In this document: positions 11,713 to 21,587 of the stretch, piece after piece
How positions within the stretch are numbered: the stretch's first letter is position 1
How the letters are laid out: every line of letters begins with the position of its first letter
DNA from: Periconia sp. R9002
Lineage: Eukaryota > Ascomycota > Dothideomycetes > Pleosporales > Periconiaceae
Direction: 5' to 3'
DNA: 64,000 nt
Assembly: GCA_023627715.1 (NCBI GenBank)
Contig: JAMAHW010000055.1
Span: 186,001 to 250,000, forward strand
Notes under the pieces: model-generated
Databases searched by the model: none
Seen by the model: only the letters and a program-made list of their open reading frames with translations
What the model was told of the DNA's origin: nothing
Position numbers and translations under genes: made by a program

Positions 11713-12675
11713 TTGTTATATAGAAGACATCGAAACGGATCATCTTCAATGCGTCTCCGGAGAAGGCTACCCATTGAATCTGGCCGGACTGGATTTCGGG
11801 ACCTTCCAGCAGAGCTCCGTGTTCAGATATATCGTTATTTGTTACCTTCCGAATTCATCGTCTTCTTCAGTCATCCATTTGGACCCTTTCAACACTCGAT
11901 AAATTTACTCCCACAAAATGCTAAAATCAGGAGATTGATCCAGCTTCCAACGTACAACTTCCAGTTCAATATCTGTCTAGTGAGCAGGGTCATCTCAAGG
12001 GAAACTTATGGAATTATATATGGCGAGAACATGTTCAGATTCGAGGTCCAGGGACGACGTGCCACCAATCGATGTAGTGATCCTCCGCCGGTGTGGGACC
12101 CCTTCGGCTTCCCAAAACGTCAACGGGTATTTGGCTATCTTCAAAATATTATCCTTACCATAGACTTTGACCAAACATATGAATATTCAAAGGAGGGGCC
12201 ACGTACGCGAGCTCGTCTAGAGAAGTTTGTCAGAATCATGGAAAAATGCGAGCGCGATATGGACAACAAATGTCAACTCAGAAAGTTGTCAATCCAATAT
12301 CTGGGTAACACTCCGAGAAACAGTCCCCGTTTTGAAGGGTGGGCCACGAAGTTGATGTTCGTTGCAGAGCCCTTGGCAGCACTGAGGGGAATCGAGCATG
12401 TTGATTGCGTTGGTTTCGACCCTTGGTTTGGCTTATGCCTGGAAATTTGTATCAAGGGCGAAGGAGGTGATATTAGAGAAATAGATTGGCCAATTAAGCA
12501 GATTCGGCGAAGGAGAAGAAACAGCGGAACCCAGAGGAGGAGGAAGTACCCCGCTCAAATTTCGGAACGACGATGGTGGCAACCAAAGCTGAATTGGGGG
12601 GAGTTTGCGCTGCGTAACCGGGCTTCCTACGATCCGACTGCCTACGACCACTTCTTCCAAGTCGCTGAAGGGTAG
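11713..12675 (+). CDS. F-box-like/2EXR-type fungal protein (hypothetical)
   Basis: A single exon of 320 codons. Residues about 28-45 read F-R-D-L-P-A-E-L-R-V-Q-I-Y-R-Y-L-L-P, the hallmark N-terminal helix of F-box-like/2EXR proteins that are greatly expanded in filamentous ascomycetes. It is followed by the usual block ending in R-V-I-S-R-E-T-Y-G-I-I-Y-G-E-N-M-F-R-F at about 92-109. The rest is typical of this family in length and has a basic, Trp-containing C terminus. Some relatives act in ubiquitin ligase complexes, but most have no known role. An internal ATG at 11749 is an equally possible start, since the domain begins after it. Confidence 0.8.
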   Translation: MLYRRHRNGSSSMRLRRRLPIESGRTGFRDLPAELRVQIYRYLLPSEFIVFFSHPFGPFQHSINLLPQNAKIRRLIQLPTYNFQFNICLVSRVISRETYGIIYGENMFRFEVQGRRATNRCSDPPPVWDPFGFPKRQRVFGYLQNIILTIDFDQTYEYSKEGPRTRARLEKFVRIMEKCERDMDNKCQLRKLSIQYLGNTPRNSPRFEGWATKLMFVAEPLAALRGIEHVDCVGFDPWFGLCLEICIKGEGGDIREIDWPIKQIRRRRRNSGTQRRRKYPAQISERRWWQPKLNWGEFALRNRASYDPTAYDHFFQVAEG

Positions 12676-13470
12676 TACTGTCCATAATTTTGTTGGTAGA
12701 TATTTCCGAAACGGGACCACCATGATGGATATGAAGTGTCGAGTAGTTTGTAAAAGAAGCAATTTTGAGGTATAGATGGGAAGAAGAGTGCGAGTGATCA
12801 AGAAACGAGACTACTTGGTTGTACGTTCATGCATATTGCATAGCTCTCTCGTACACTAACGCATGGTCCCCGTAGGATTAGCACAGTCAGCTCGCTAAAA
12901 CGCCTTAATGAGCCTGACATTTCGGAAATTGGATCTTGTTTTTGATAGCGGCCCATTCGAGAAACCGCAAATTTTTGAATAATGCATTTCAAAAAAGGGA
13001 GAATTTGGTATGCTCTCCCTTGTTGGGTCGACGTCTATTTAATTCAAGAATTTCCCTTCTATCTGATCTACTAGTATGAAAGAATCACATGAGGTCCAGT
13101 AAAACAATGAGATCCGTAGTCCAATAACAAATTGTAGTCTAAATGGCGCCAGGCAGGTATAACATAGTTGAAAAAAGTAGACCTCACGGTCTGATTGGGA
13201 TAAAATCTAAAACAAAACGTCTTCCAGTGATACTCCAACCTCAAAAATAAAAAACAGTGCACACGGAAATCCAAAACTCCTCTCAGGCTTGTCCACTGGC
13301 TTCTTATTGCTCCACAGATCCTTTAATACCAAACACTACTATAAATTGTCCAGCTCAGTTACAACACAGTCTATAATTTCGGTTTCTCGCTGTCATGTTG
13401 GCGTATTTGGTCTTTACGTAGCCACACCGGTCTACGAGGCCCTTATAGAAGGGGTTTGCAAAGGAAGCTA
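12676..13470. other. Intergenic, AT-rich, convergent 3' region
   Basis: This lies between the F-box-like gene and the 3' end of the repeat-protein gene. It is AT-rich with no supported frame. Confidence 0.5.
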
Positions 13471-14013
13471 TTAGGCTCGTGTAGAAGGAAGTTGCGTAAT
13501 CCGAGTCGAAGGTGTCTGCGTAATCCGAGTCGAAGGTGTCTGCGTAATCCGAGTCGAAGGTGTCTGCGTAATCCGGGTCGAAGGTGTCTGCGAAATCCGG
13601 GTCGAAGGTGTCTGCGAAACCCGTGTAGAGGGGGTCTGAGAGACTCGCGTTGAAGGGGTCTGAGAGACTCGCGTGGAGGGAGTTTGCGAAACTCTCGTGG
13701 AGGGAGTTTGGGAAGGAGTTTGCGAGGCCCTTGTAGACAGGGTCTGCTGAGGGCTGCGTTTGTAAATATCCTCGCTCACCTCCTCTCTAGCTAAGTCATC
13801 AATTCCGTCAAGGAGTGAAGATGCGACTGCGGGTTGTACTGTCGCAATTTCTCGTTTCTGACTACGGTAAACCGGCGGGCCTTGGCTATATGTCACTGAG
13901 TCTGCTGGACGTCCTGGTATCGATGTGACAGCTCGTGCAACAGCTCTTGCGTCCACCCCGATTTCACTGTTCAAGGCTGCGAGCCCTGCAAAGGCAAGAA
14001 TCAAGAAGCGCAT
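13471..14013 (-). CDS. Secreted protein with about ten 8-residue TPSTR(V/I)(S/T)Q repeats
   Basis: An intact single-exon frame of 180 residues starting at the ATG at 14013; an in-frame ATG at 14058 would place 15 residues before the signal peptide. Residues 1-23 form a signal peptide (MRFLILAFAGLAALNSEIGV). The middle segment contains two possible Kex2 sites, SQKR and IYKR, bounding an acidic propeptide-like stretch. After YKR the protein consists almost entirely of 8-residue units: TPSTRVSQ four times, TPSTRISQ once, TPSTRITQ four times, then a final LPSTRA. The repeats have single Arg rather than dibasic sites, no Cys and no aromatic residues. I do not recognise the family. It could be a cell-wall or effector-like protein, or a kexin-processed peptide precursor. 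It lies about 1 kb from the OYE gene and on the same strand. Confidence 0.72.
   Translation of the reverse strand: MRFLILAFAGLAALNSEIGVDARAVARAVTSIPGRPADSVTYSQGPPVYRSQKREIATVQPAVASSLLDGIDDLAREEVSEDIYKRSPQQTLSTRASQTPSQTPSTRVSQTPSTRVSQTPSTRVSQTPSTRVSQTPSTRISQTPSTRITQTPSTRITQTPSTRITQTPSTRITQLPSTRA
13484..13725. repeat. 24-bp tandem repeat inside the secreted-protein gene
   Basis: Roughly ten 24-base units sharing the core GCGTAATCCGAGTCGAAGG (plus strand), with drift toward one end. The units near 13500-13575 are almost identical and those past 13620 are more diverged. The period equals eight codons, so copy-number change keeps the frame. Confidence 0.85.
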
Positions 14014-15043
14014 GTTTTTTTGGGTGATGGATTTCTGGGAAGCAATAGAGTTCAACAACGAAAGTAATGAAGTATATCAAATGAGTGAAAGAATTTCTAG
14101 AAAAAGAAGAACAAAAGAATGGAAATTATGAAACCGAATGAATGCCTGCTGGTTCCATGATCGTCTGTAGATAGCTCTCCTTATATATACATTAATGTAT
14201 CCTATGTTTTCATGGTAGCCGGACTTCAAACAGGGATGTGCGATTCACTGTAAGTATTGATGACATCAATTGTAAGTAAGAGTGTCACGTATCCAAGTCC
14301 AGCCAATCAGATGCTGTTACTTCTCTTCGACTGTAGTACGTACGAAATTTACAAATTCTGTACGGCCGAAATACCACTTCTAGCTACGAGTGGTAGGGCT
14401 CGCGGACTGCGGTGCAGGGTATTTGCTTCCGCCTTATCGTAAACGGATTTGGGGCGGTCGCTTACTTGCGTCCTCCGTACGAAAACATAGTCATGGTAAG
14501 GCCTACGAGGCACCTTTCTAGTGGGTGCTATGGGCACAATTACCTATATTGTTCAACAGAGCTGAAAGTCGGATTTTGCTACTCTACTCGTACGATATAA
14601 ATGCTAAACGAGTAGGTTTTGTCAGAGTAATTGTGTAAATAAGCCTTACGGACTGCAGTAAGCTTGAAGCCCGTACGTGTTTTGACACAGATCGGTGTTC
14701 AACGCAGAAGGGTGGGCAGCGTGTTCCAGCTCACTACTTCAGGTCCAATTCTATATTGCCAATGCAATGTTTCGAAAATATAACGTAAGAAGCATGAACT
14801 CCTCGATTAGCAGACGCTCCTTGGGTTCTATACCCGCGTCTAGATCATTTTAATAATCAAGGAGTGGATCGTTGCAATACCACTGTGACGGTAAATGTAT
14901 TGCAGGGTTATGCTGAGTTTGAGTCAATGTCCAAGGATTAAATTATACCATAAGATCAAAATACAGAGATTCTATGAAGCTACTTTGGAGCGTAGAAGTT
15001 GCAATGTTTAAATAACATCAAAAGCTGTATATCTGTATGTATA
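14014..15043. other. Intergenic, no gene supported
   Basis: This is the upstream region of the repeat-protein gene and the 3' flank of the OYE gene, both on the minus strand. Apart from the TATA-like box I see no gene or RNA. Confidence 0.5.
14181..14190 (-). promoter_or_regulatory. TATA-like box of the repeat-protein gene
   Basis: On the minus strand the sequence reads GTATATATAA, about 170 bases upstream of the ATG at 14013. The position fits a core promoter with a moderate leader, but no transcript start is known. Confidence 0.4.
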
Positions 15044-16482
15044 CTATTGATTCTGCGACTCAAAAGGCCAATCGTTGTATCCCTCGTTAATGTCTTCGCA
15101 GGGTCCGTAATAGACATACCCTCCCCTTTCATTCGTCGTGAGTGGAGAGCCTCTCTCGATGCGAGTAACCAAGTCCTTGCACACTTTGTTAGCTGCCGTA
15201 GAGAAGTCAAATAAACGAGAAAACAACGTTGTCCCATTGACACGCACCGGGTTGAAAATAAACGGCCGTCCAAAAGCTACGAGATCAATCTTGTCATCCC
15301 GCACAAGCCTCTCCGCTTCCTCCGCAGTATATCCTTGATTCACCATCAAACTTGTCTTGCTCCCCGGAAATTTGATCAAATGTCCAAAGTCGTCAAGGAT
15401 ATCGTAATTTGGTGGGAGTTCCATGCCAATGGGTCGAATAGAAGGCACACCAGCCGGCTCAGAGTCTTCAATGCAGCCACGTCGTGACAGGCATATATAT
15501 CCCACACCCCGTGCGACCATCTCCTTGATGAGATAGCTATACGTGCTCAAGGTTTCTGTATATGGACTAGCAGTGTCCCCCATAATATCGGAAGGAGATA
15601 TCTTTATGCCGACAGATTCGGCGCTCCATGTCTCTAAGATCGCGTCGATGACTTCGAGCACGAATCGGCAGCGATTTTCGGTCGAGCCGCCGTATTTGTC
15701 GATGCGCTGATTTGAACGACTAGAAACCCTCCACTTAGCATACGATGCTTGAAAGCCGTGTTGTGACAAACCTCAGTAAGAAATTGTGCAAGAGGTAATC
15801 GCCTTGCGCGAGAAGCTCAATCCCATCAAATCCAGCTTCCTTGGCTAGCTTTACTGAGTTTTTGTACTGTTCAGTGATCTCTTTGGGGTCATTGATCTCT
15901 GTGACTTTGCAGCTGTGACCCTATATTTCGTCGTTAATTGTTAGAGATGTCTATAATAATGAGGGAGAGCTCAGAGATCTTACGGGGTTTCCCTCAAGAG
16001 AATGATAGCTACCAGAAGCACTTGGAATAGAAGAAGGGGCCAACACTGGATATTTGGTCGCCTTCAACATGGGCATATTCTCATTCTGACTCCGTCCTAT
16101 AACTCGATTATTAGCAAAATGTTGCGTAAGCATCTTGCATCATATGAATACCACCGTGCCACGCCTGACAAAAAATCTTCCCTCCCTCTTCGTGAACTGC
16201 ATCCGTCACTTTCTTCCAGGGTTCGACATGCTCCGGCTTGAATAACACTGGCGTGTGGAGCCAGTCGCATCCATTGAGGTAGATGAAAATGCCCTCTGAG
16301 ATGATGAGTCCTGTCCCATTTTTGGCTCTAGTTGCGTAGTGTTGGACTGAAGCAGCGGTTGGTTTATTATCATCGATGCAGCGGTTTCGTGTCATAGAGG
16401 CCATGCAGATGCGGTTGCGTAGAGGAATGGAGGTGCCGACGGTGGTTGGTTTGAGGAGGTGGGTGATCTTGTTCGAAGACAT
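15044..16482 (-). CDS. Old Yellow Enzyme family NADH:flavin oxidoreductase, variant active site
   Basis: OYE enzymes are FMN-dependent ene-reductases of the cytosol. Four exons (16152-16482, 15984-16096, 15772-15920, 15044-15719) join in frame to 422 residues, and each junction restores a conserved motif: AWHGGR, EGNPGHSC and LLSRSNQR. Other signatures are the N-terminal PLRNRICMASMTR segment, VTEINDPKEI, KYGGSTENRCRFVLEV and DLVAFGRPFI. The third intron has an unusual GTTTGT donor. Canonical OYEs place a His/Asn or His/His pair in the motif H-x-x-(N/H)-G-Y-L; here the segment reads GIELLAQGDYLLHNF, so both residues appear to be replaced. Substrate use may therefore differ. The gene is divergent from a Zn2Cys6 regulator, which fits local regulation. 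Confidence 0.9.
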
Positions 16483-16604
16483 GATAAGTTTGTTTCTCGG
16501 GGTGAAAATCAACCAAAGTTGTGAAAATGACGAATACAAAGCAATTTGAATGGAGAAGTGCCTGGCGTCTTGGAACCGGAGTGATGTACTTGCAGTGTCT
16601 AGGA

Positions 16605-16611
16605 TTTTATA
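16605..16611 (-). promoter_or_regulatory. TATA box of the OYE gene
   Basis: TATAAAA on the minus strand, about 125 bases upstream of the OYE start codon. Confidence 0.45.
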
Positions 16612-16912
16612 TGGCGCTCTTCTGATTACAATAAAATGTTCTCCATCACTATATTTCTAAGCCAGAAATCCACGACGTAATCGATCTCCTGCCTGAGCTC
16701 CCGTGTTTACCAAGCAGCACTGAGACGAACATAACTTAGGCGCCGAATTTCGCTAGCAAATATATCAATTCACCACATATAGAGTGATAATCGAGTGTCG
16801 ATACAGTAGTAAAATGACCAGTTTTGAAATTCATGACGATGAACATTGTTCCCTTTTTCCATACCATTGCTTCGTGTATCAATGATACTTGATTGCTCAA
16901 TGTATCCAGATA

Positions 16913-16987
16913 CTCGGCACCGAGCTATGCTTACTAACCAACCGCTCGGCACCTAGTTACTCTACTAGGTAATGGCTCGGTGCCGAG
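16913..16987. promoter_or_regulatory. Cluster of three CGG-N2-CCG palindromes in a divergent promoter
   Basis: Three 12-base elements: CTCGGCACCGAG at 16913-16924, CTCGGCACCTAG at 16945-16956 and CTCGGTGCCGAG at 16976-16987. The first and third are exact reverse complements. The second matches in 11 of 12 positions, and its first nine bases pair perfectly with the end of the third. Inverted CGG triplets with a fixed spacer are the usual target of dimeric Zn2Cys6 proteins. The cluster lies about 80-150 bases upstream of the Zn2Cys6 gene and 430-500 bases upstream of the OYE gene. An operator for autoregulation and co-regulation is my inference. Confidence 0.6.
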
Positions 16988-17065
16988 CGAATCTCCGTCC
17001 TTACCTCACTTCCATTTATCAGACGATAGGGTAAAACAATAACAAAGCATTCCACTTCAGGCAAT

Positions 17066-19302
17066 ATGAACCCCCCCAAAAAGGCTATAGCATGCATTCC
17101 CTGTCAGAAACGCAAGGTACGGTGCGATGCATCTCAACTCGGAACGCCGTGTTCGCGTTGCAAGCATAAAGCTTGTGAAGATGCTTGTGTCCCTTCACCA
17201 CGACTCAGAAGAAGGTATGAGTGTTGTTGGGGGTTTTTTTGAATATATTTTCTGATGGTGGAGCAAGAATTGGGCCCTCTCCTAGGCCCCGAGTAAAAAT
17301 AGGCTCACCATTAGATGTGTTTATAACGAATTTTGAAACGACATTTGGAGGAGACAAGGTACGTGACTGGTTGGGTTTTGGTATTTTTGATTGTTGATTG
17401 TGGATGAATAGCCTAGTTCTAGAGGAGAACCTACTGTGCCTAGGCCGCTTGCTGTGTCTGAAAGATCTGCTGCACCCTCTCATCTTTCCATCTCATCAGA
17501 CGAAGAGGATACATCAACATCAGCCCCCAGGAGTCTTTCTCTCCCCGAACCTCGTCAATTTGTCGTTGAGTACTATAAAGAGTTCAATTTTTGCACTATT
17601 GTCGGAAAATTGCTGGATCCTACAACACGCAGAGGCCTGGTTCGCACTGAGGACCCACTGACTACATCCGAGTCTTTGAAACAACGTGAATTGTCGGGGC
17701 TAGACAGTCTTGATCAGGCTTACCTCCTTCAACGCCAGGTACATGACTGGCCTTTAGAAAGACATTCGTGAGTCTATTCGGCAGGCATATTTAAACCGTA
17801 CCAACATTGACAACACATATCAGGCGTCGACTTATATATGCTTTCTTCCGAGACACATCCCATCACATCCCAATTATCGACAATCGTAGGTTCCTTGCCG
17901 AGTTCAGACGAGGAACATGTTCTAGCATGCTCCTATATGCAGTCCTTATAAATGCTCTTCCATCAGTATCAGATGACTACACACAAACTATGGGGTGTGT
18001 TTTTCTGGGGCCTTGATCACGCACCGAGTCACCCCTGGTTGAATGGAACTAACTTGCAAATTTAGTTACTCGAGCAAATTGGCAGTTCAAATGGAATTCT
18101 TCAGTCGCGCAAAGATACTCTACGACTTTGGCTGCGAAAGAAGTGAGCTGAACTTGCTTCAGAGTTGCATACTTTTGGGCTCGTACCAGCATTCGTTAGA
18201 CTCTGAGAAGGGATGTCGGTTTTGGTTCGGTAATGCAGTACGACTTGCATTGCAGATGGGACTTCATAAGAGGTAGCGCCCACAACTGAAATTCTTGGTC
18301 AAACGGGTGTTCCGAGTTTACTGACTCTCGACTGTTAAAAGTGATATAGAGCGCGAGGTCGACCCAACGACGTATAAGGTTTGCCGCCGCATCTGGTGGT
18401 TCCTTAAGGTCAGTCCCACATCGATGATCACCTTTCAATGAAAGCTCATTTACATTAGCACCGTGATGTCTTTTCCGTGATTGTAGGTCTGGAGAGTACA
18501 CAGAAGTTGATAGGCGAAGACACCGACACTTCCGCCGTCACCGTGGAAAACTACTGCGATGATATGAGCAGCGATAGATCCGAAGCTTCATTGTATGATC
18601 CAAACCGTATTGAGAAATTGTACTTCATAGAACTCTGCAGGCTATCCCGCCTAGGTATGTAAATCATCATAGGTTCCGTTCATGTCTATCGCGATAACAA
18701 ATACCAGGTTCTACGTTTCTCCATCTCTTCCGACCAACTCATTCGCTTCCAACAGCAGAAGAAGCCACCCACTTCCGCAATAGCATGGAAGATTGGCGCA
18801 ATAGCCTCCCATTCGAACTCAAGCCCACCTTAGCCAATAATTGGGATGCTCCTTCAATGTCCTGTATCTTTGTTCTACACATCACCAGCTTGCAAATGGA
18901 GGTCATGTTCTATCAAACTATACGGACACGGAAAGTTGTCACCGGTACCGACATCGACCGGATACTCGATAATGCGGTCATGGAAGTGACCTCGTTGTTT
19001 CGAAAAGCAGTTGCACTCAATATCACACAATATTTACCGCCTTTCCTGTAAATCGCATATATCCACTGTTATAGAAATTTACTAAATCCCCAATCAGGAA
19101 CGACTTTCTAGCACAACTAGTCGCAGTTCAAATGGAAATCATACGGACAAGTAGCGGCAGTAGCGGTGGCGACGGGAGCGCCAGAACGGCCAGTTTACAG
19201 GCTGATTTATACGTTTTCCTGGCGTATTTTGATGAATTCGAGAAGAGATGGCCGTCTGCCACCAAGTACTCCCATTTGTTCAGGCAGTGCCTGAAGGTTT
19301 GA
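17066..19302 (+). CDS. Zn2Cys6 fungal transcription factor
   Basis: A nuclear DNA-binding regulator. Nine exons (17066-17214, 17268-17358, 17412-17767, 17824-17994, 18066-18272, 18342-18408, 18459-18654, 18708-19047, 19098-19302) join in frame to 593 residues. The binuclear cluster occupies residues 10-41 with Cys at 10, 13, 20, 29, 32 and 41. The next basic region, RLRRRIGPSPRPR, forms only after the first splice. The fungal-specific middle homology region follows at about 150-420, with HHIPIIDNRRFLAEF, GCRFWFGNAVRLALQMGLHK and RRIWWFLKHRDVF. Two acceptors end in AAG rather than CAG or TAG. The start is the only ATG before the first cysteine. The regulated pathway is unknown; divergence from the OYE gene suggests that gene is a target. 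Confidence 0.9.
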
Positions 19303-21587
19303 GAGGAGGACTGGTCTTTGTAAGATCACATACATGCATGAATCAAATGCCTTTGGGAGCGTAAGCGCATGAGCAGAACTCACTCAATTTTTTTGCATAT
19401 TCAACATGTACTAAAAAGGCATTCAACCGCTAGATTCCTTCCACATTCTCGTTCTATAAGTCAACGTCATGCACAATAGGATTCGGTAAAGGTACCTTCA
19501 CCACCATTCCCTCCATGATCCCACCAGTCAACAGAACTATCTGAATCGCCAACCCGGCTTTGAGCACCACCTCAACTCCGAAGAACTCTATTTTAAGGAC
19601 AACTTTAACATCTCGCCACCAGTCTGCAGGACCCTGTCTGCACGCTCAATCGTCCCCCGCGTTCCGCACAAATCCGTAAAGGTGGTATGCCGATTAGTTA
19701 GAATGAGGGGTATGTAACAATCCATGGACTACAGACCGAGACAGTGGAACGCCCCCTCTTGTTCTCCTCCGATGATTCCGGAAGGAATGGTGACGGATGC
19801 GGAACCTTGTAGCGCGTCTTACCGCACACCCTCGCTGTTCCTGAAGGAATGATGGCTGAACTCGACCTGCGACTCATCTTAACAGCGACTCGTTGATTAG
19901 AGCGCTATCATTTGAGTCGAGATCAACAGCACGGCCATCACTTGAGACAGACAGCTTATCGGGCACGTTTTTGGTTGCCGCTCTAGGGATCCCGTCTACC
20001 TGTTGCTTGTAAATATCTTGCTATACACACCAGAATGCCGATAAGGAAGTTCAGTGCCAGTTGGCCCTTTTGCTATACCATTTTTGCAAATTTACCGAAA
20101 GATTTCGGCCTATTCCAGCCGCTGATTTGTGAGTTGATCCCTAAAATACTATCCCTTCTCGTAGAGTAAAGCTCTGCTTGAAGAGCTCTTTCTTTGAAGG
20201 GACAAAACTAGCATCGTCCTGCAATGTTCTAAAGTTAATCAAGGGTAAGATTGCCAATTACAACTGGGTATATTCTTTTGAGGGCGTACCAGCGCCAGAT
20301 AGAAGGTATTACTCCGTGGCCAGCATGCAAACATTCTTCAAAAACTACTTTTGGGCGACTGTGGTTTGCGTCAGAATATCGCAGGCGATCTGTACAGTAT
20401 GCTTGAAGTTATTTTATTCGCGGTACGCGCTTTAGATGGTTTGTTGTTTGTGGCTTGTTCAGATTGTTGAAACCTTAATCTACGGAGCTAATCGGTTGCA
20501 TTCGTCAGTCTCTCTATAAAAGCCTTCTTTACATTTTTGCTGAAGTCACACCCACAATCCAAATGAAAATATTATCGTCAACTTTGGGCTTTGATATTGA
20601 AAATCGAAGCCACTTCTTTCTTACCCAAACTTGTTAACAATGGTGGAAGCAGAGATGCTTGAATTATTACTTTTGTATGTTATCGTTTAGATAATGACGT
20701 TGCTTCCTGTCCTTCACTTTTTGAAGTAGGCATAGCTGTAACGGTTGCGTTAGGGTTTCGAGGATTAGTCGTTTTTATGGGGAAAATATTCATTCTAGCA
20801 CGTATGTCTAGACCGTAGGTGGCGCTTGACTGGGACTTCGGAGCCATCTCAACAAGGTAGATACGCTGTTGATAAACACTTGAACGGCTATACCATAGCT
20901 AGCGTAATTCATTCCCGAATTCTGCAAGGAATTGTTAGATTTATCGTGTCACATAAGGATATTCACACTCGATAATGGTCTGCAGAAGGAGACGAGGTAT
21001 TAGAAGACGGCACTAGTACGAAGAACTTATCGAGAATATCTATGCTTATCCCAGAGACAACGATCGACTTAAAATAGCAATTTCACAGTCAATCAATCGG
21101 TCCCTAACCACATGCTAGAATGCCTTGTTGTCTATTCGACCGTGTAGGCTACGCTAGCATCTTGTTAAGCAGCAGCTTTATTGTAGCTGCACCTGCCAGC
21201 TCTTTGATAATTGCTTACGGCCAAAGGCGTTACTGATGGTCAGAGTAGATATTCATTGAATTGCTTCAGAGCAGAACGTTTTGGATAAGTTGTCGCATCC
21301 CAAAACAGATACGTGGTAGAAGGTATTACCCTTTTGAAGACGTTTTGCAGTATAAAAGGCTCTCAATATGCTAGTTTGTAATTTTTTATGTACAATGAGT
21401 TGCATAAATTAGTTTTTAAGCTGTGAACTGCAACGAGCTGAATGAGCTACAAATAGTTATGGTGGATAGTCTTCTCCACATAATGATATTAATCGGGTTA
21501 TTTTCTCCGTCTCGTTAACGCGCTAAATCATAGAAACTTGAGACCACTCTATGCAAGTGCAAAAATCCAGAGATAGAGTATCTGGCT
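19303..21587. other. AT-rich intergenic region, possibly gene remains
   Basis: No supported gene. Two TATA boxes occur: TATAAAAG near 20515-20522, followed by an ATG at 20563 that opens a frame of only 24 codons, and TATAAAAGG at 21351-21359. Together with the broken gene just downstream, this may be the decayed 5' part of that gene; I could not recognise any residual domain. Confidence 0.4.

Noticed and set aside
13471..14013. A classical dikaritin (ustiloxin-type) RiPP precursor
   Set aside because: Repeats lack dibasic separators and aromatic core residues, and no UstY-type gene is visible nearby.
20178..20435. An 85-codon plus-strand frame
   Set aside because: No domain, no splice partner, AT-rich surroundings with frequent stops; indistinguishable from chance.
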